From Variovorax sp. IB41 (GTDB lineage Bacteria; Pseudomonadota; Gammaproteobacteria; Burkholderiales; Burkholderiaceae_C), in assembly GCF_016405905.1 (NCBI RefSeq), contig NZ_JAEFCB010000007.1, forward strand, positions 1 through 44,929: DNA of 44,929 bases. Direction: 5' to 3'. Positions 22,153-30,490 of the stretch are shown piece by piece; the first letter of the stretch is position 1, and each line of letters begins with the position of its first letter. Position numbers and translations under genes: made by a program. A model generated the notes under the pieces. It was given only the letters and a program-made list of their open reading frames with translations. It did no database searches and was not told the DNA's origin.

Positions 22153-22719
22153 ATGACCGAGATCTACATCAGCACCGACGTCGAATCCGACGGCCCCATC
22201 CCCGGCCCGAACTCGATGCTCAGCTTCGGCTCGGCCGCCTACACGGCCGACAAGCAACTCGTCTCCACCTTCAGCGCCAACCTGCACACCCTGCCCGGCG
22301 CCGAAGCCGACCCCAAGACCGCCGCGTGGTGGGAAACCCAGCCCGAGGCCTGGGCCGCGTGCCGCACCGACCTGCAGGACCCGGCGCGCGCCATGCAGAA
22401 CTACGTGACCTGGCTCAAGGGCCTGCCCGCGCGGCCGGTGTTCGTGGCGTACCCGGCGGGCTTCGACTTCCTGTTCGTCTACTGGTATCTCATGCGCTTC
22501 GCGGGCGAGAGCCCGTTCAGCCACTCGGCGCTGGACGTCAAGTCGTTCGCGATGGCGATGCTCAGGCTCGACTACCGCGACAGCACCAAGCGCGCGATGC
22601 CCCAACGATGGTTCGACAAGCTGCCGCACACGCACATCGCGCTGGACGATGCCATCGAGCAAGGCGCGCTCTTCTGCAACATGCTGGCGGAAAACCGCCG
22701 GGCCGCGGGCGAGCCATGA
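22153..22719 (+). CDS. DEDDh-type 3'-5' exonuclease
   Basis: 188 residues. The DEDD residues are D9 and E11 in STDVESDG, D105 in [12 protein letters not shown], and H161 with D166 in [11 protein letters not shown], the DEDDh arrangement. Length and architecture match small stand-alone exoribonucleases. It begins 4 bp after the phosphatase-like gene, and its TGA overlaps the next ATG (ATGA), so it belongs to the rtcR operon. An RNA-end-trimming role next to RtcR, Ro60, RtcB and RNase Z is plausible; RNA rather than DNA preference is not proven by sequence. Confidence 0.88.
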   Translation: MTEIYISTDVESDGPIPGPNSMLSFGSAAYTADKQLVSTFSANLHTLPGAEADPKTAAWWETQPEAWAACRTDLQDPARAMQNYVTWLKGLPARPVFVAYPAGFDFLFVYWYLMRFAGESPFSHSALDVKSFAMAMLRLDYRDSTKRAMPQRWFDKLPHTHIALDDAIEQGALFCNMLAENRRAAGEP

Positions 22720-23579
22720 CGGGACCGAAGCGCCGCTGGTGGCAGCTCGCGCTGTGCGCCGTGCCGCTCTTTCTCGGCGGCTGCGTGCAGTCGATGTTCT
22801 ATTACCCCGACCACGTGCGCTACGAGACGCCCGATGCGCTGGGCCTGCGCTACGAGAGCGTGCAGTTCCAGAGCGCCGACGGCACGCACCTTACGGGCTG
22901 GTTCATTCCCGCGGTGGGCCGGCAGGGCCCAAAGGAGGCGAAGGAAGCCAAGGGCACCGTGGTTCATTTCCACGGCAATGCGCAGAACATGTCGACGCAC
23001 TGGCGCTTCGTGGCGTGGCTGCCCAAGCAGGACTACAACGTGTTCGTGTTCGACTACCGCGGCTACGGCGAGTCCGAAGGCGTGCCCGAGCCCAAGGGCG
23101 TGTTCGAGGATTCCAGCGCCGCGCTGAATTACGTGCGCTCGCGCGCCGATGTCGATGCCGGGCGCCTCTTCGTCTTCGGGCAGAGCCTGGGCGGCACCAA
23201 CGCGATCGCGGTGGTCGGCTCGGGCAACCGGGCCGGCGTGAAGGCGGCGGCGATCGAATCGACGTTCTATTCGTACGCGTCGATCGCGAACGACAAGCTC
23301 TCGGGCGCGGGCCTGCTGGTGAACGACGACTATGCGGCGTCGAAGTACGTGGCGGCCATCTCGCCGATTCCGCTGCTGTTGATCCACGGCACCGCCGATG
23401 GCGTGATTCCGCATGCGCATTCGCAGCGCCTCTTCGCCGATGCGCGCGAGCCCAAGCGGCTGATCGAAGTGCCGGGCGCCGGCCACCTCGAGCCGATGTC
23501 CGCACCGCGATTCGGCACCACCTACCAGCAGGCGCTGACCGACTTCTTCGACGCCGCGATGCGTTCGCCGGCACCATGA
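22716..23579 (+). CDS. Alpha/beta hydrolase lipoprotein
   Basis: 287 residues with an N-terminal signal and lipobox FLGGC ending at C23, so probably anchored to a membrane facing the periplasm. The hydrolase core has the oxyanion region [21 protein letters not shown], nucleophile Ser in [10 protein letters not shown], Asp in [10 protein letters not shown] and His in GAGHLEP. It resembles BEM46/ABHD13-type serine hydrolases. Start and stop both overlap neighbours by ATGA. A functional link with RNA repair is not evident; membership in the operon may be incidental. Confidence 0.88.
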   Translation: MTGPKRRWWQLALCAVPLFLGGCVQSMFYYPDHVRYETPDALGLRYESVQFQSADGTHLTGWFIPAVGRQGPKEAKEAKGTVVHFHGNAQNMSTHWRFVAWLPKQDYNVFVFDYRGYGESEGVPEPKGVFEDSSAALNYVRSRADVDAGRLFVFGQSLGGTNAIAVVGSGNRAGVKAAAIESTFYSYASIANDKLSGAGLLVNDDYAASKYVAAISPIPLLLIHGTADGVIPHAHSQRLFADAREPKRLIEVPGAGHLEPMSAPRFGTTYQQALTDFFDAAMRSPAP

Positions 23580-24523
23580 AGCACTTCGACGAAGCCGCCA
23601 CCCGCGCGCCCCTGGGTTTCGAGAAACTCGTGCCCGCATTGCGCGCGGCTTTCGCGGCCGAGGCGCAGGTGCCGCCGCGCCATGTGCACGGCATCGAGAC
23701 CGCGAATGCGGAAGGCGGCAGCAAGGGCACCGTGCTCATCATGCCGGCGTGGAGCGACGCGGGCTTTCTCGGCATCAAGACCATCAACATCTTCCCCGGC
23801 AACAGCGCGCGCGGCCTGCCGGGCCTGCATGCGACCTATGTGCTGTACGACGCGCGCACCGGCGTGCCGCTCGCGATGATGGACGGCAACGAGATCACCG
23901 CGCGCCGCACCGCCGCGGCGTCGGCGCTCGGTGCCTCGTTCCTCGCGCGACACGATGCGCGCCACCTGCTGGTTCTCGGCACCGGCCGCATCGCGCGCAT
24001 GCTGCCGGCCGCGCATGCGAGCGTGCGACCCCTCGACGAAGTGACCGTGTGGAACCATCGCCCCGAAGGCGCCGAGGCGCTGGCCGCGCAGCTGCGTGCC
24101 GAGGGCTGGAACGCGCAGGCCGCGGTCGATCTTGAAGCGGCGGTGCGTAGTGCCGACATCGTCAGCTGCGCCACGCTGGCCACTTCCCCACTGGTGCGCG
24201 GCGAATGGCTCGTGCCGGGCTCGCACCTCGACCTCATCGGCAGCTTCACGCCCGCGATGCGCGAGGCCGACGTGCAGTGCTTCGCGGGCGCGCGCACCTT
24301 CATCGACACGAACGAGGCCCTGCAGAAATCGGGCGACCTGCTCGATGCGATCGCGGCCGGCACCCTGCGCGCGCCGGAGGTGCAGGGCACGCTCGCCGAC
24401 CTCTGCCGCGGCGAACGCGCGGGCCGCCACGGTGATGCGGAACGCACCGTGTTCAAGGCCGTCGGCAGTGCGCTCGAAGACCTGACCGCCGCCACGCTCG
24501 TGTGGCAGCACACGGCCGCCTGA
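23576..24523 (+). CDS. Ornithine cyclodeaminase / mu-crystallin family protein (probable cyclic ketimine reductase)
   Basis: 315 residues. The family signature DGNEITARRTAAASALGASF is followed by the Rossmann motif LVLGTGRIARMLPAAH, and later GSHLDLIGSFTPAMREAD and FIDTNEALQKSGDL. Members reduce delta-1-pyrroline-2-carboxylate or piperideine-2-carboxylate with NAD(P)H, or act as ornithine cyclodeaminase or alanine dehydrogenase. The sequence looks closer to the reductase branch. It is the last gene of the rtcR operon, coupled to the hydrolase by ATGA. Confidence 0.87.
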   Translation: MKHFDEAATRAPLGFEKLVPALRAAFAAEAQVPPRHVHGIETANAEGGSKGTVLIMPAWSDAGFLGIKTINIFPGNSARGLPGLHATYVLYDARTGVPLAMMDGNEITARRTAAASALGASFLARHDARHLLVLGTGRIARMLPAAHASVRPLDEVTVWNHRPEGAEALAAQLRAEGWNAQAAVDLEAAVRSADIVSCATLATSPLVRGEWLVPGSHLDLIGSFTPAMREADVQCFAGARTFIDTNEALQKSGDLLDAIAAGTLRAPEVQGTLADLCRGERAGRHGDAERTVFKAVGSALEDLTAATLVWQHTAA

Positions 24524-24786
24524 ATCCGTCATTCAGGGTAAGTCCTGATCGTTCTGCGGGGCCTGCGACCCAACTAGGGGTCATGCGCAAGAGACACTCC
24601 ATGCAACGAACGCGCGCCGCCGGGAGGCCGGCCCGTTTGTTCATGGCACGAAACTTGAAAGCAGCCAAGGGGAACCCGGTGTTGGACGACAGGCGCATAC
24701 GTCATTCGGCTGATAGCGCCCCGCACCGAGTAGCACTAATCTGCTAATGCAAAGCGATCAGAGAGAGAAATCAGAGAGGCAACCGA

Positions 24787-25056
24787 ATGCTCACCATCCT
24801 TCAGAAAGCCAACATCCTCAGCAAGGTGGGGTTCGACGTGCCGGCGCGACCGGACGACGATCTCTCGACCAACGCCGTGACAGGAGCGGCCGTCAAACCC
24901 GAAGGCATTTCCCAGAAGGCGCACGACTGGGCCAAGGCCATCGAGACCCTGTACGTGGCCTATGTGGCCGCCCGCGCCGCCAAGAGCCTGCGCGATTCCG
25001 AGGAAGTGCGGCAGACCGCGATGCTGCAGAAGCTGTCCTCGAAGGCTTACGCCTGA
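24787..25056 (+). CDS. Small conserved-looking hypothetical protein
   Basis: 89 residues starting MLTILQKANILSKVGFDVPA. It is soluble, with a C-terminal helix KAHDWAKAIETLYVAYVAAR. GAGG lies about 11 nt upstream of the ATG. I do not recognise a family. The 263 bp upstream are free of genes and contain only a short inverted repeat (TAGCA, six bases, TGCTA at 24731-24746) and a near-miss sigma-54 sequence at 24644-24659. Confidence 0.65.
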   Translation: MLTILQKANILSKVGFDVPARPDDDLSTNAVTGAAVKPEGISQKAHDWAKAIETLYVAYVAARAAKSLRDSEEVRQTAMLQKLSSKAYA

Positions 25057-25086
25057 GCGGCTGAGCCGCCGGGGCAGCGGGCCCTT

Positions 25087-25109
25087 CGCATCGCTGCACG
25101 AGCGATGCG
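25087..25109. other. Hairpin between convergent genes
   Basis: CGCATCGCT pairs perfectly with AGCGATGCG across GCACG. It lies between the 89-residue gene and the secreted repeat gene. There is no adjacent T-tract on either strand. Confidence 0.5.
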
Positions 25110-25272
25110 GAAGAAGAGCGCGGCCTGCGGCCAGCGCTCACGAGCAGCAGCGCATCGGCCGCTGCCGCTCTTCTCTCTTTTCCCTTCTGCGGGAGTCCTT
25201 GCACGTTGCGACTCCCCTCATTCAGCCCGCGCGGGCGCATGCAGCGCCCGCAGTGCCGGGCTGACTTGCCTT

Positions 25273-25698
25273 TTACTTGCCTTGCGCCGATTGCAGCACC
25301 GGGTTCTGCATGGTCGAGACGACCTTGCTGTTCACGCGCGAGCCGCTGGTCACGTTCTGGTCGGGTGCGGCGGCGGTGGCCATGGCTTCCTGGTAGACCT
25401 GGGCCGGGTCGCGCTGCGCGGTGAACGGGTCCGGACCGCGCGAGCCGCGCGTCACGTTCTGGTTCGGTGCGTGGGCGGTGTCCACGGCCTGCTTGTACAT
25501 GGCTTCGGAGTCTGCCGACGAAACGAACGGGTCCGCACCGCGCGAGCCGCGGGTCACGTTCTGGTTCGGTGCATGGGCGGCGGCGACGGCTTCGGCTTCG
25601 ACTTCCGCGCGGCTGCGGCCAGACGATTGCTGGGCCTGGGCGGTGGTGACGGCGAGCACCGCGAGTGCGGCGGCGAGGGCGAGTTGCGAGGTCTTCAT
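25273..25698 (-). CDS. Small secreted repeat protein
   Basis: 141 residues with a signal peptide ending near TTAQAQQS. Three repeats of about 35 residues follow, with the core EAVAAAHAPNQNVTRGSRG, then QAVDTAHAPNQNVTRGSRG, then EAMATAAAPDQNVTSGSR. The underlying DNA repeats are also highly similar, e.g. around 25435-25480 and 25535-25580. The plan (signal peptide plus repeats with a xEAVxxA helix and a short Asn/Arg-rich turn) parallels the protein at 5763-6158. Function unknown; probably periplasmic. The ATG at 25698 is chosen because it opens the signal peptide. Confidence 0.82.
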   Translation of the reverse strand: MKTSQLALAAALAVLAVTTAQAQQSSGRSRAEVEAEAVAAAHAPNQNVTRGSRGADPFVSSADSEAMYKQAVDTAHAPNQNVTRGSRGPDPFTAQRDPAQVYQEAMATAAAPDQNVTSGSRVNSKVVSTMQNPVLQSAQGK

Positions 25699-25939
25699 GA
25701 TTGGTTCTTTGCGAGTTGTTTGGAGGGGGTCGTCCCGTGGATGCGGGAAAACCCTGACCGAGTCTCGCGGGGCCAAAAGGCAGATCCGTGACGGCCCCAG
25801 GCGGCGATGGGTTGCCAAGCCGGGCGCCGACGCGTTGCGCGCGCTTCTGGTACGGCAGACTTCGCAACGGGCGAAAATCGGCCGCGCCCAAGTCCCTCTC
25901 TCCTGCCGCACCCGATTCCTCCCCCAAGTCCCAGCGCCC

Positions 25940-28351
25940 GTGACATCCACCGAACTCAAGGGCTTCATCCTCACCCGCCACTGGCGGGATGCGCCGGCCG
26001 GCACGGAGATCGAATACTGGCTCGCAACGGATGGCGGACCGGTCAAGGTCGTCCTGCCCGCGCAGACCTCCGTCGCATTCGTCGCAACCCGGCACAGGGC
26101 AGAGGTGGAGGCGCACCTCGCGGCCATGCCGGGCATGGAGGTCCGTGAGCTCGAGCTGAAGACCTTCCAGCAGGAACCCGTCGTCGGCGTCTACGCGAAG
26201 CACTTTCGCCAGCTCGGCCGCCTGGCGCGTGCTCTTCAGGCGCAGCGCATTCCGCTGCTCGAAGCCGACGTGCGCCCGCACGACCGCTACCTGATGGAGC
26301 GCTTCATCACCGCCGGCGTGCTGGTGGAAGGAGGCCTGGAAGGAGGGCACGCAGACCGCGCCACCCTCGTCGACTGCAGGCTCAAGCCCGCGCCCGAATA
26401 CCGGCCGGTGCTGAAGGTGGTGTCGCTGGACATCGAGACGAGCCAGCACGAGGCGCTCTATTCCATCGCGCTGGACGGCATGCCCGACCGTGTCGTCTTC
26501 ATGCTGGGCGAGCCGCCACCCGAACCCAGTGAGCCAGCTGAGCCGGGTGAGCCGGGTGGGCCCATGGACTTCTCGCTCGTCTATTGCCCGACCCGCAAGG
26601 CCATGATCGAGAAGCTCAACGACTGGTTCGAGCGGAACGACCCCGACGTCCTCATCGGCTGGAACGTCATCCAGTTCGACCTGCGGGTGCTCCAGAAAAC
26701 GGCCAACGACTGCGGGGCGCCGCTTCTCCTCGGGCGGGAGCGCCGGCCCATCGAATGGCGCACGCACCCCGGCAAGCAGGGCTACCTGTTCGCGCCCACG
26801 CCGGGCCGCGTGATCATCGACGGCATCGACGCGCTCAAGGCCGCTGTATGGAGCTTCCCCTCCTTCAGCCTGGAGACCGTCTCGCAAGCGCTGCTGGGCG
26901 AGGGCAAGGCCATCGGCGACGACTACGACAAGATGGCCGAGATCGAGCGGCGCTACCAAGAAGACAAGCCCGCGCTCGCGCACTACAACATCCGCGACTG
27001 CGAGCTGGTCCTGCGCATCTTCGAGAAGGCCAAGCTGCTGCAGTTCGTGATGGAGCGCGCCCAGACCACGGGCCTGCAGGCCGACCACTTCGGCGGCTCC
27101 ATCGCCGCGTTCAGCCACCACTACCTGCCGCGCATGCATCGCCTGGGCTACGTGGCGCCGAACGTGGGCGAGATCCCGAGCAAGGCCTACCCCGGCGGCT
27201 ACGTGATGGACTCGAAGCCCGGGTTCTACGACTCCGTCGTGGTGCTGGACTACAAGAGCCTCTACCCCTCGATCATCCGCACCTTCCTCGTCGACCCGGT
27301 GGGCCTCGTGGAAGGCACGCACGCCGCCGACCCGGCGATGGCCGTCAAGGGTCCGCAAGGCACCGTCTTCTCGCGCGAGAAGCACTGCCTGCCGGAAATC
27401 GTGACCACGTTCTGGCGCGCGCGGGACGAAGCCAAGCGGGACAAGAACGAGCCGCTGTCGCAGGCGCTGAAGCTGCTCATGAACTCCTTCGCCGGCGTGC
27501 TGGGCGCGGCCGACTGCCGCTTCTTCAATCCCAAGCTCGTGTCCGCCATCACCCTTCGCGGCCACGAGATGATGAAGCTCACACGCGAGTTCGTGGAGAA
27601 GCGAGGCTACGCCGCGATCTACGGCGACACCGACTCCATCTTCATCTGGCTCAAGCGCACCCACACCAACGAAGAAGCGCACGCCATCGCGGCGACCCTG
27701 GCGCGAGACCTCAATGCCTGGTGGACGCAATCCCTTCGCGACCAGCACGGCCTCGCGAACTTCCTGGAGATCGAGTTCGACACCCACTACAAGAAGTTCT
27801 TCATGCCGACCATCCGCGGCTCGGAGGTGGGCAGCAAGAAGCGGTATGCGGGCCTGAGCGTCGATGCCAAGGGCAAGGAGGACATGGTCTACCGCGGCCT
27901 GGAGATGGCGCGCAGCGACTGGACCCCGCTGGCGCGCCAGTTTCAGGAGGGGCTGCTCTCGCGCATCTTCCACGGCGAGCCCTACAAGGCGTTCGTCGCG
28001 GACTATGCACAGGCGCTGCTTGCAGGCGAGATGGACGACCTGCTCGTCTACCGCAAGCGCCTGCGCCACCGCCTGGATGCCTACCAGGTCAACGTGCCGC
28101 CGCAGGTGCGCGCGGCGCGGGTTGCCGACGACTACAACGCCCAGCTCGGGCGCCCCAGGCAGTACCAGAACGGCGGCTGGATCCGGTACGTCATGACGCA
28201 AAGCGGGCCCGAGCCCATGGAGAACCGCCAGTCCCGCATCGACTACGAGCACTACCTGGGCAAGCAGCTCCAGCCGATTGCCGACGCGCTCCTGCAGCCG
28301 ATGGGTGAGAGCTTCATGGCGCTGACGACGGCGCAGCAAGGTCTGTTCTAG
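25940..28351 (+). CDS. polB: DNA polymerase II (family B)
   Basis: 803 residues from a GTG at 25940 (TSTELKGFILTRHWRD), which fits the PolB start; no upstream start fits. The exonuclease motifs are SLDIETS, NVIQFDLRVLQ and YNIRDCELV. The polymerase motifs are LDYKSLYPSIIRTF, KLLMNSFAGVLG and YGDTDSIF. It is slightly longer than E. coli PolB because of a proline/glutamate-rich loop (PPPEPSEPAEPGEPG) in the exonuclease domain. PolB is an accurate repair and translesion polymerase used in replication restart. I could not find a clear LexA box upstream. Confidence 0.96.
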   Translation: MTSTELKGFILTRHWRDAPAGTEIEYWLATDGGPVKVVLPAQTSVAFVATRHRAEVEAHLAAMPGMEVRELELKTFQQEPVVGVYAKHFRQLGRLARALQAQRIPLLEADVRPHDRYLMERFITAGVLVEGGLEGGHADRATLVDCRLKPAPEYRPVLKVVSLDIETSQHEALYSIALDGMPDRVVFMLGEPPPEPSEPAEPGEPGGPMDFSLVYCPTRKAMIEKLNDWFERNDPDVLIGWNVIQFDLRVLQKTANDCGAPLLLGRERRPIEWRTHPGKQGYLFAPTPGRVIIDGIDALKAAVWSFPSFSLETVSQALLGEGKAIGDDYDKMAEIERRYQEDKPALAHYNIRDCELVLRIFEKAKLLQFVMERAQTTGLQADHFGGSIAAFSHHYLPRMHRLGYVAPNVGEIPSKAYPGGYVMDSKPGFYDSVVVLDYKSLYPSIIRTFLVDPVGLVEGTHAADPAMAVKGPQGTVFSREKHCLPEIVTTFWRARDEAKRDKNEPLSQALKLLMNSFAGVLGAADCRFFNPKLVSAITLRGHEMMKLTREFVEKRGYAAIYGDTDSIFIWLKRTHTNEEAHAIAATLARDLNAWWTQSLRDQHGLANFLEIEFDTHYKKFFMPTIRGSEVGSKKRYAGLSVDAKGKEDMVYRGLEMARSDWTPLARQFQEGLLSRIFHGEPYKAFVADYAQALLAGEMDDLLVYRKRLRHRLDAYQVNVPPQVRAARVADDYNAQLGRPRQYQNGGWIRYVMTQSGPEPMENRQSRIDYEHYLGKQLQPIADALLQPMGESFMALTTAQQGLF

Positions 28352-28533
28352 GGCGTTGCGAGCGGCGCGACGGCCTTCGTGCCACCGGCGTCTAAATGGA
28401 AGCCCCATTGCCTTGTCCCGGCAGATCGACGCCCAATCCGTATCGGGCGCGTCACCGGATATTTTCCAACCGGCATGGCCGCCTCGCAGGCCCCGCGCTG
28501 GCCCCTTTCGCGCCGAACGTCCCGTCGCACAAC

Positions 28534-28974
28534 ATGGAGAAAACCAGGATGCCCGCAGCCATGTTCGCCGCCCTCTTCTTCACGGTGGCGCTTCTCGTCA
28601 CCACGGCCTACTTCATCATGGGCTCCATCCCGCTGCTGGTGCTCAAGCACGACACGCCGCTCGATGCGCGCTTCGTGCGCGGCTTCTTCAACCTCTACTA
28701 CGTGGGCGCGTTCATCACGGCCAGTGCGACGGCGATCAGCTTCGCGCTCGCGGGGCGCTTCGGCATCGCCGCGGGTGCGGCGGCGCTGGCGGCGATGGCC
28801 ATCGTGCTCCGCAAGAAAGTCATCCCCAAGATGGACGCACTCGGGGAACAGATCAAGTCCAACTACATGGACGCGATTCCGGGGTTCCGCAAGACGCACA
28901 TCACCGCCATCCTGATCAACCTCGCGCAGCTGGTGGTGATCGTGTGGACGCTCATTGCGGTGAGCCGGCAGTAG
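28534..28974 (+). CDS. Small four-helix membrane protein
   Basis: 146 residues with four predicted membrane segments: AALFFTVALLVTTAYFIMG, NLYYVGAFITASATAISFAL, IAAGAAALAAMAIVL and AILINLAQLVVIVWTLIAV. A basic loop KKVIPKMDALGEQIKSNYMD lies between the last two. The architecture resembles DUF1772/anthrone-oxygenase-like small membrane proteins, but I cannot assign it firmly. Its last 23 bp overlap the convergent RlmN-like gene, and the stop lies in a GCAGTA hexanucleotide repeat. Confidence 0.72.
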   Translation: MEKTRMPAAMFAALFFTVALLVTTAYFIMGSIPLLVLKHDTPLDARFVRGFFNLYYVGAFITASATAISFALAGRFGIAAGAAALAAMAIVLRKKVIPKMDALGEQIKSNYMDAIPGFRKTHITAILINLAQLVVIVWTLIAVSRQ

Positions 28975-30022
28975 CAGTAGCAGCAGCAGTAGCAGCCGCC
29001 CCGCGCCGAAGCACCACCGGCGCGCCACCGGCCGCACGCGCCCGCAGCTGGCCGCATCCGCCATCGACATCCTGCCCCGCCGAATCGCGCAGCTTCGTCA
29101 GGATGCCGCGCTCGTGCAGCGTGCGCGCGATCTCTTCGCAGCGCGCCCACGACGGCCGGCTGAACGCCACGCCGTCCACCGCGTTGAACGGAATCATGTT
29201 CAGCACGCCGTACTTGCCCGAGAGCAGTTTGACGATGCCTTCGATCTCGTCCTCGCCATCGTTCACGCCTTCGAGCAGCGCCCACTGGTACTGGATCGGA
29301 TAACCGGTCGCCCGCGCATAGCGCTCGCCCGCATCGACCAGTTCCTCGGGCGTCATGTTCGGCGCACGCGGCAGGAGCGTCCGGCGCAGCCCGGCCTTGG
29401 TCGTGTGCAGCGAGAGCGCCAGCGCCGGCTTCACGCGCTCCTGGTGCAGCCGCTCGAACGCACGCGGGTCACCCACGGTGGAGAACACCAGGTTCTTGTG
29501 GCCGATGTTGCCCACGGTGCCGAGCAGCTCGATCGCCTCCATCACGTTGTCCAGGTTGTGCGCGGGCTCGCCCATGCCCATGAAAACGACCTTGCGCACC
29601 TTGCGGCGGGTGCGCGCGAGCGCGACCTGCGCAACGATCTCGGCGCTGCCCACCTGGCGCAGCAACCCGCCCTGGCCCGTCATGCAGAACTGGCACCCCA
29701 CGGCGCACCCGACCTGCGACGACACGCACAAACCATCGCGCGGCAGCAGCACGCTCTCCACGGTCTGGCCGTCCGCAAGCGTGACCAGCAGCCGCTCGGA
29801 CCCATCGGCGCCGGGGTGAACGGTGTGAATGCGCGCGAGCCCCGCGAGCTCGGCCTCGATGGCCGGCAGCGCCTCCATCAGCGACGACGGAAAGAAGCTG
29901 TGCGGCAGTCGCCGGCCGCTGTCGCGCGGCAGCGCGTGCGACCACAGCCGCAGGATGCGCTGCTCGTGGCTCGGGCCCGCGCCGGCTTCGCGGAGGCGCC
30001 GTTTCAGTTCGTGGATGCGCAT
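28952..30022 (-). CDS. RlmN-family radical SAM RNA methyltransferase (probable paralogue)
   Basis: 356 residues. The radical SAM cluster is CAVGCQFC in LCVSSQVGCAVGCQFCMTG. VVFMGMGEPAHNLDNVM, ALALSLHTTK and the C-terminal Cys in GQDVDGGCGQLRA are the RlmN/Cfr methylation motifs, so the two-cysteine mechanism should be intact. RlmN makes m2A2503 in 23S rRNA and m2A37 in some tRNAs. The N-terminal domain is shorter and more divergent than in housekeeping RlmN, so this may be a second copy. The tail RRGAAATAAATATAGSPQ is low complexity and encoded by a hexanucleotide repeat. Confidence 0.88.
   Translation of the reverse strand: MRIHELKRRLREAGAGPSHEQRILRLWSHALPRDSGRRLPHSFFPSSLMEALPAIEAELAGLARIHTVHPGADGSERLLVTLADGQTVESVLLPRDGLCVSSQVGCAVGCQFCMTGQGGLLRQVGSAEIVAQVALARTRRKVRKVVFMGMGEPAHNLDNVMEAIELLGTVGNIGHKNLVFSTVGDPRAFERLHQERVKPALALSLHTTKAGLRRTLLPRAPNMTPEELVDAGERYARATGYPIQYQWALLEGVNDGEDEIEGIVKLLSGKYGVLNMIPFNAVDGVAFSRPSWARCEEIARTLHERGILTKLRDSAGQDVDGGCGQLRARAAGGAPVVLRRGAAATAAATATAGSPQ
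28968..28997. repeat. GCAGTA/GCAGCA hexanucleotide microsatellite
   Basis: Five consecutive 6-bp units (GCAGTA twice, GCAGCA, GCAGTA, GCAGCC). They encode part of the Ala-Thr tail of the RlmN-like protein and contain the stop codon of the convergent membrane protein gene. Confidence 0.75.
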
Positions 30023-30125
30023 GCGGTGTGGGGGGATGGGCGGTGGGGTAGCGGTGGGGGTGGCGTGCTGGCGGCGTCAGCGATCCGTCGCCCGATTTTC
30101 CCATCAACCCCTTCGAGCCGGCGGC

Positions 30126-30473
30126 TCAGCCGCCCGGCTTGAAACCGAACACCTCTTTCCAGGCCGCATCCGCGCTGTCGCGTTCCCATGCCGACCCAAC
30201 GGGCTTGTCAGTGACCGCGCTCAACGTGGGGTCCATCTTGAGAAAGGAATTCAGCGGACAGATTTTCGGCGGGTTGTCGTCGAGCACTTTCTGGCTCTCC
30301 CTTCCGCTCTGAAAGATCCAGCCCGAGTCGTACGGGTTGTTCGGCTTCACCCGGTAGGCGAAGCACACGGGCAGCCGGTTCGGTCCCATCACCTGGTCCG
30401 AGGCCAGCACCAGCGGCGCGAGGGCGGCGAACTTGTCTTCCCACGGCTCTTTCTTCTTCTTGAATGGCCACAT
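30126..30473 (-). CDS. DUF2185 / Imm33-like protein
   Basis: 115 residues starting MWPFKKKKEPWEDKF. The segment CFAYRVKPNNPYDSGWIFQSG matches the DUF2185/Imm33 core (MYREEPDNxxDSGWRFFSG type) found in predicted immunity proteins and small stand-alone proteins. It starts 17 bp after the stop of the TPR gene, so the two are probably co-transcribed. No toxin with a recognisable nuclease or polymorphic-toxin domain is adjacent, so an immunity role is not established here. Confidence 0.72.
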   Translation of the reverse strand: MWPFKKKKEPWEDKFAALAPLVLASDQVMGPNRLPVCFAYRVKPNNPYDSGWIFQSGRESQKVLDDNPPKICPLNSFLKMDPTLSAVTDKPVGSAWERDSADAAWKEVFGFKPGG

Positions 30474-30490
30474 GTCGATGCTCCTTCCGT

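Noticed and set aside
24644..24659. Second sigma-54 promoter (TGGCAC, five bases, TTGAA)
   Set aside because: The invariant GC of the -12 element is replaced by GA, and no enhancer or activator context is present.
25700..25939. LexA box upstream of polB
   Set aside because: No CTG-N10-CAG palindrome with the expected AT-rich core was found by eye in the region before the GTG.
24893..28408. Very long minus-strand reading frame opposite polB
   Set aside because: GC-rich antisense shadow of the DNA polymerase II gene; its product is low complexity and Arg/His-rich.
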